Made by a program: the position numbers and the translations under genes. 16,252 nucleotides of DNA from Acidobacteria bacterium UBA6911 (GTDB lineage Bacteria > Acidobacteriota > UBA6911): the NCBI GenBank assembly GCA_002451015.1, contig DKBB01000320.1, positions 228 to 16,479 on the forward strand. Direction: 5' to 3'. The stretch's first letter is position 1, and each line of letters begins with the position of its first letter. The notes under the pieces are model-generated. The model worked only from the letters and a program-made list of their open reading frames with translations, searched no databases and was not told the DNA's origin. Shown one piece after another: positions 15,176 to 16,252 of this stretch.

Positions 15176-15742
15176 TCAGGTTTGGCGCATTCGGGCCCAA
15201 TCGATCGTCCATCTGTTCCTGGGTATGGATCGCCAGATCAGGCGTTTAAGCGGCGTGCCGCGGCAACAGTGATAATAAACCGCGGTTCGCTCGTAGAATC
15301 CGCGGGTGTGGTAGGTATTGGGAAATCCAAGCCCGTGGATGTCCAGGTGATGGCAGAACTCATGGCACAGCGTGCTGAGAAATGTGCCGAAGGAGGTCAC
15401 CCGCTTCTGGACCGCCGTTCGCATCCAGACCCGGATCAACGCGCTGTCTTCATGATAATCGCCGAAAAGCTCGCTCGATCCGGTTTCATACACGCGCAGC
15501 GGGCGCGCATCCAGCACACGCACTTTCGGCCGCGGTACCTTGAACAGACCAGCCGATTCCAGCATTAAGCCGTCACAGGTCGATTGAACCTGTTTTTTTA
15601 TTCCGGATTTCAGGGCGGATTCGATCAGGAGCGCAAGCGCGTGCAGCCGGTTTCCCCCGGGAATAGGAAGCATTGTCATTTGATCGCTGCGGTCGTATTC
15701 CGTGCGCCGTGTGATTATCCTTGGTCTGGGATCGGTAATCAT
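15176..15742 (-). CDS. Putative HExxH zinc metalloprotein
   Basis: 188 residues with no signal peptide. A helix in the C-terminal half carries LSTLCHEFCHHLD (H127-E128-x2-H131, followed by His132), the zincin HExxH core, and further on PNTYHTRGFYERTAVYYH supplies candidates for the third ligand (His145 or Glu151). The N-terminal half (RLHALALLIESALKSGIKK, VRVLDARPLRVYETGSSEL, DSALIRVWMRTAVQKRVTSFGTFLSTL) fits the small predicted metallopeptidases found in several Gram-negative phyla. An in-frame TGA two codons upstream limits the start to the ATG at 15742, although its ribosome binding site is weak. Substrate unknown. Confidence 0.7.
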   Translation of the reverse strand: MITDPRPRIITRRTEYDRSDQMTMLPIPGGNRLHALALLIESALKSGIKKQVQSTCDGLMLESAGLFKVPRPKVRVLDARPLRVYETGSSELFGDYHEDSALIRVWMRTAVQKRVTSFGTFLSTLCHEFCHHLDIHGLGFPNTYHTRGFYERTAVYYHCCRGTPLKRLIWRSIPRNRWTIDWARMRQT

Positions 15743-15890
15743 TTTTCAAAAGCCATTTAAAATACAAATTCTCCGGTCGGTCCATCCGCGCGGGAATCAT
15801 ATCATTTCTTTGCTGCTCCGAAAGATTGATAATTAGGGTGAACCTTTTCATCAAACGCATCGTATTGGGATAAAAAGGAGGGAAATTCGT

Positions 15891-16252
15891 ATGAAACGTG
15901 CCGGGATATATTGTGCAATTGCGCTTGCTCTCTTTATGTTCACCGGGTGCATTATTGCGTTTTCCGCGGTTGAGGGGGAATTCGAACGGCTGCTGACCGT
16001 AAGCGGCCCCGTGGATTTGGATGTTTCGACCGGGTCCGGAAGCATAGAGGTTATCGAAGGCAATTCCGGTGAAGTCTGGATTCAGGCGACAATAAAGGCG
16101 AGAGACGATTTCCGCGCCGATGCGGAAGAGAAAGTAGCGTATCTGACGGCCAATCCGCCGATCGAACAGATCGGCAACCGTATTACCGTCGGCCGCATTG
16201 AAGACAAAAGGTACAGGAACAACGTTTCAATCAGCTACAGGATTATCACTCC
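15891..16252 (+). CDS. DUF4097-like lipoprotein (3' end outside window)
   Basis: The first 120 codons of a gene that runs off the right edge. AAGGAGGG ends 8 nt before the ATG at 15891. Residues 1-20 are a lipoprotein signal ending FTGC (Cys20). The mature start reads VEGEFERLLTVSGPVDLDVSTGSGSIEVIEG, the usual entry into a DUF4097 (putative adhesin-like) beta-helix domain, and continues with short strands such as EVWIQATIKA and GNRITVGRI. Probably a surface or periplasmic lipoprotein. Divergent from the HExxH gene across 148 nt. Confidence 0.75.
   Translation, partial: MKRAGIYCAIALALFMFTGCIIAFSAVEGEFERLLTVSGPVDLDVSTGSGSIEVIEGNSGEVWIQATIKARDDFRADAEEKVAYLTANPPIEQIGNRITVGRIEDKRYRNNVSISYRIIT

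Noticed and set aside
15573..15860. 95-codon minus-strand ORF overlapping the HExxH gene
   Set aside because: It overlaps the HExxH gene in another frame and shows no recognisable domain.
1..16252. Mobile elements, CRISPR arrays, tRNA or rRNA genes
   Set aside because: No transposase, integrase, regularly spaced repeats, or recognisable tRNA/rRNA segments were seen on either strand.

Overview
The window is about 16.3 kb of bacterial chromosome with moderate GC, probably from a Gram-negative anaerobe or facultative anaerobe. The reasons are an aldehyde:ferredoxin-oxidoreductase (AOR) family gene, a Tat-exported four-cluster iron-sulfur protein, UGA-encoded selenocysteine, and many Sec and lipoprotein signals. 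A Desulfobacterota- or Acidobacteriota-like lineage would fit, but no marker gene fixes the taxon. I see no tRNA, rRNA, transposase, CRISPR array or phage gene, and no selA/B/C/D.

Layout. 1-479 has no confident gene but carries a good intrinsic terminator (370-390). 480-989 encodes a small unknown lipoprotein. 1024-2397 (minus) holds an NTF2/SnoaL-like protein and a secreted two-domain VOC (glyoxalase-fold) protein. 2935-4290 is a secreted PQQ-type beta-propeller. 4444-7012 (minus) is a tandem pair of MacB/FtsX-type ABC permeases with no ATPase nearby, ended by a terminator. 7390-7971 is a CIA30-like protein.

The centre of interest is the plus-strand operon at 8272-14033: (i) a Tat-signal protein with 16 cluster cysteines, (ii) an AOR-family W/Mo-pterin oxidoreductase, (iii) a 600-residue UGSC-family selenoprotein whose UGA at 11611-11613 is read as selenocysteine, and (iv) an NmrA-like NAD(P)-binding SDR. 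A conventional gene caller splits the selenoprotein into a 118-residue ORF and a 474-residue ORF. The two halves are in frame, the residues after the UGA are Gly-Ser-Cys (the family signature), and a bacterial SECIS-like hairpin sits directly downstream. The selenoprotein begins with a lipoprotein signal, so it is probably exported. Both longer intercistronic gaps of the operon contain strong inverted repeats, and the 5' leader may be structured.

Downstream on the minus strand lie a secreted DUF8021-type protein (14038-15057) and a small HExxH putative metalloprotein (15176-15742). The window ends inside a DUF4097-type lipoprotein gene (15891 onward). The operon reads as a tungsten/molybdenum- plus selenium-dependent redox module of unknown substrate: AOR chemistry, an iron-sulfur electron conduit, a Sec/Cys redox protein and an NAD(P)-linked oxidoreductase. 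Its joint function is inference.
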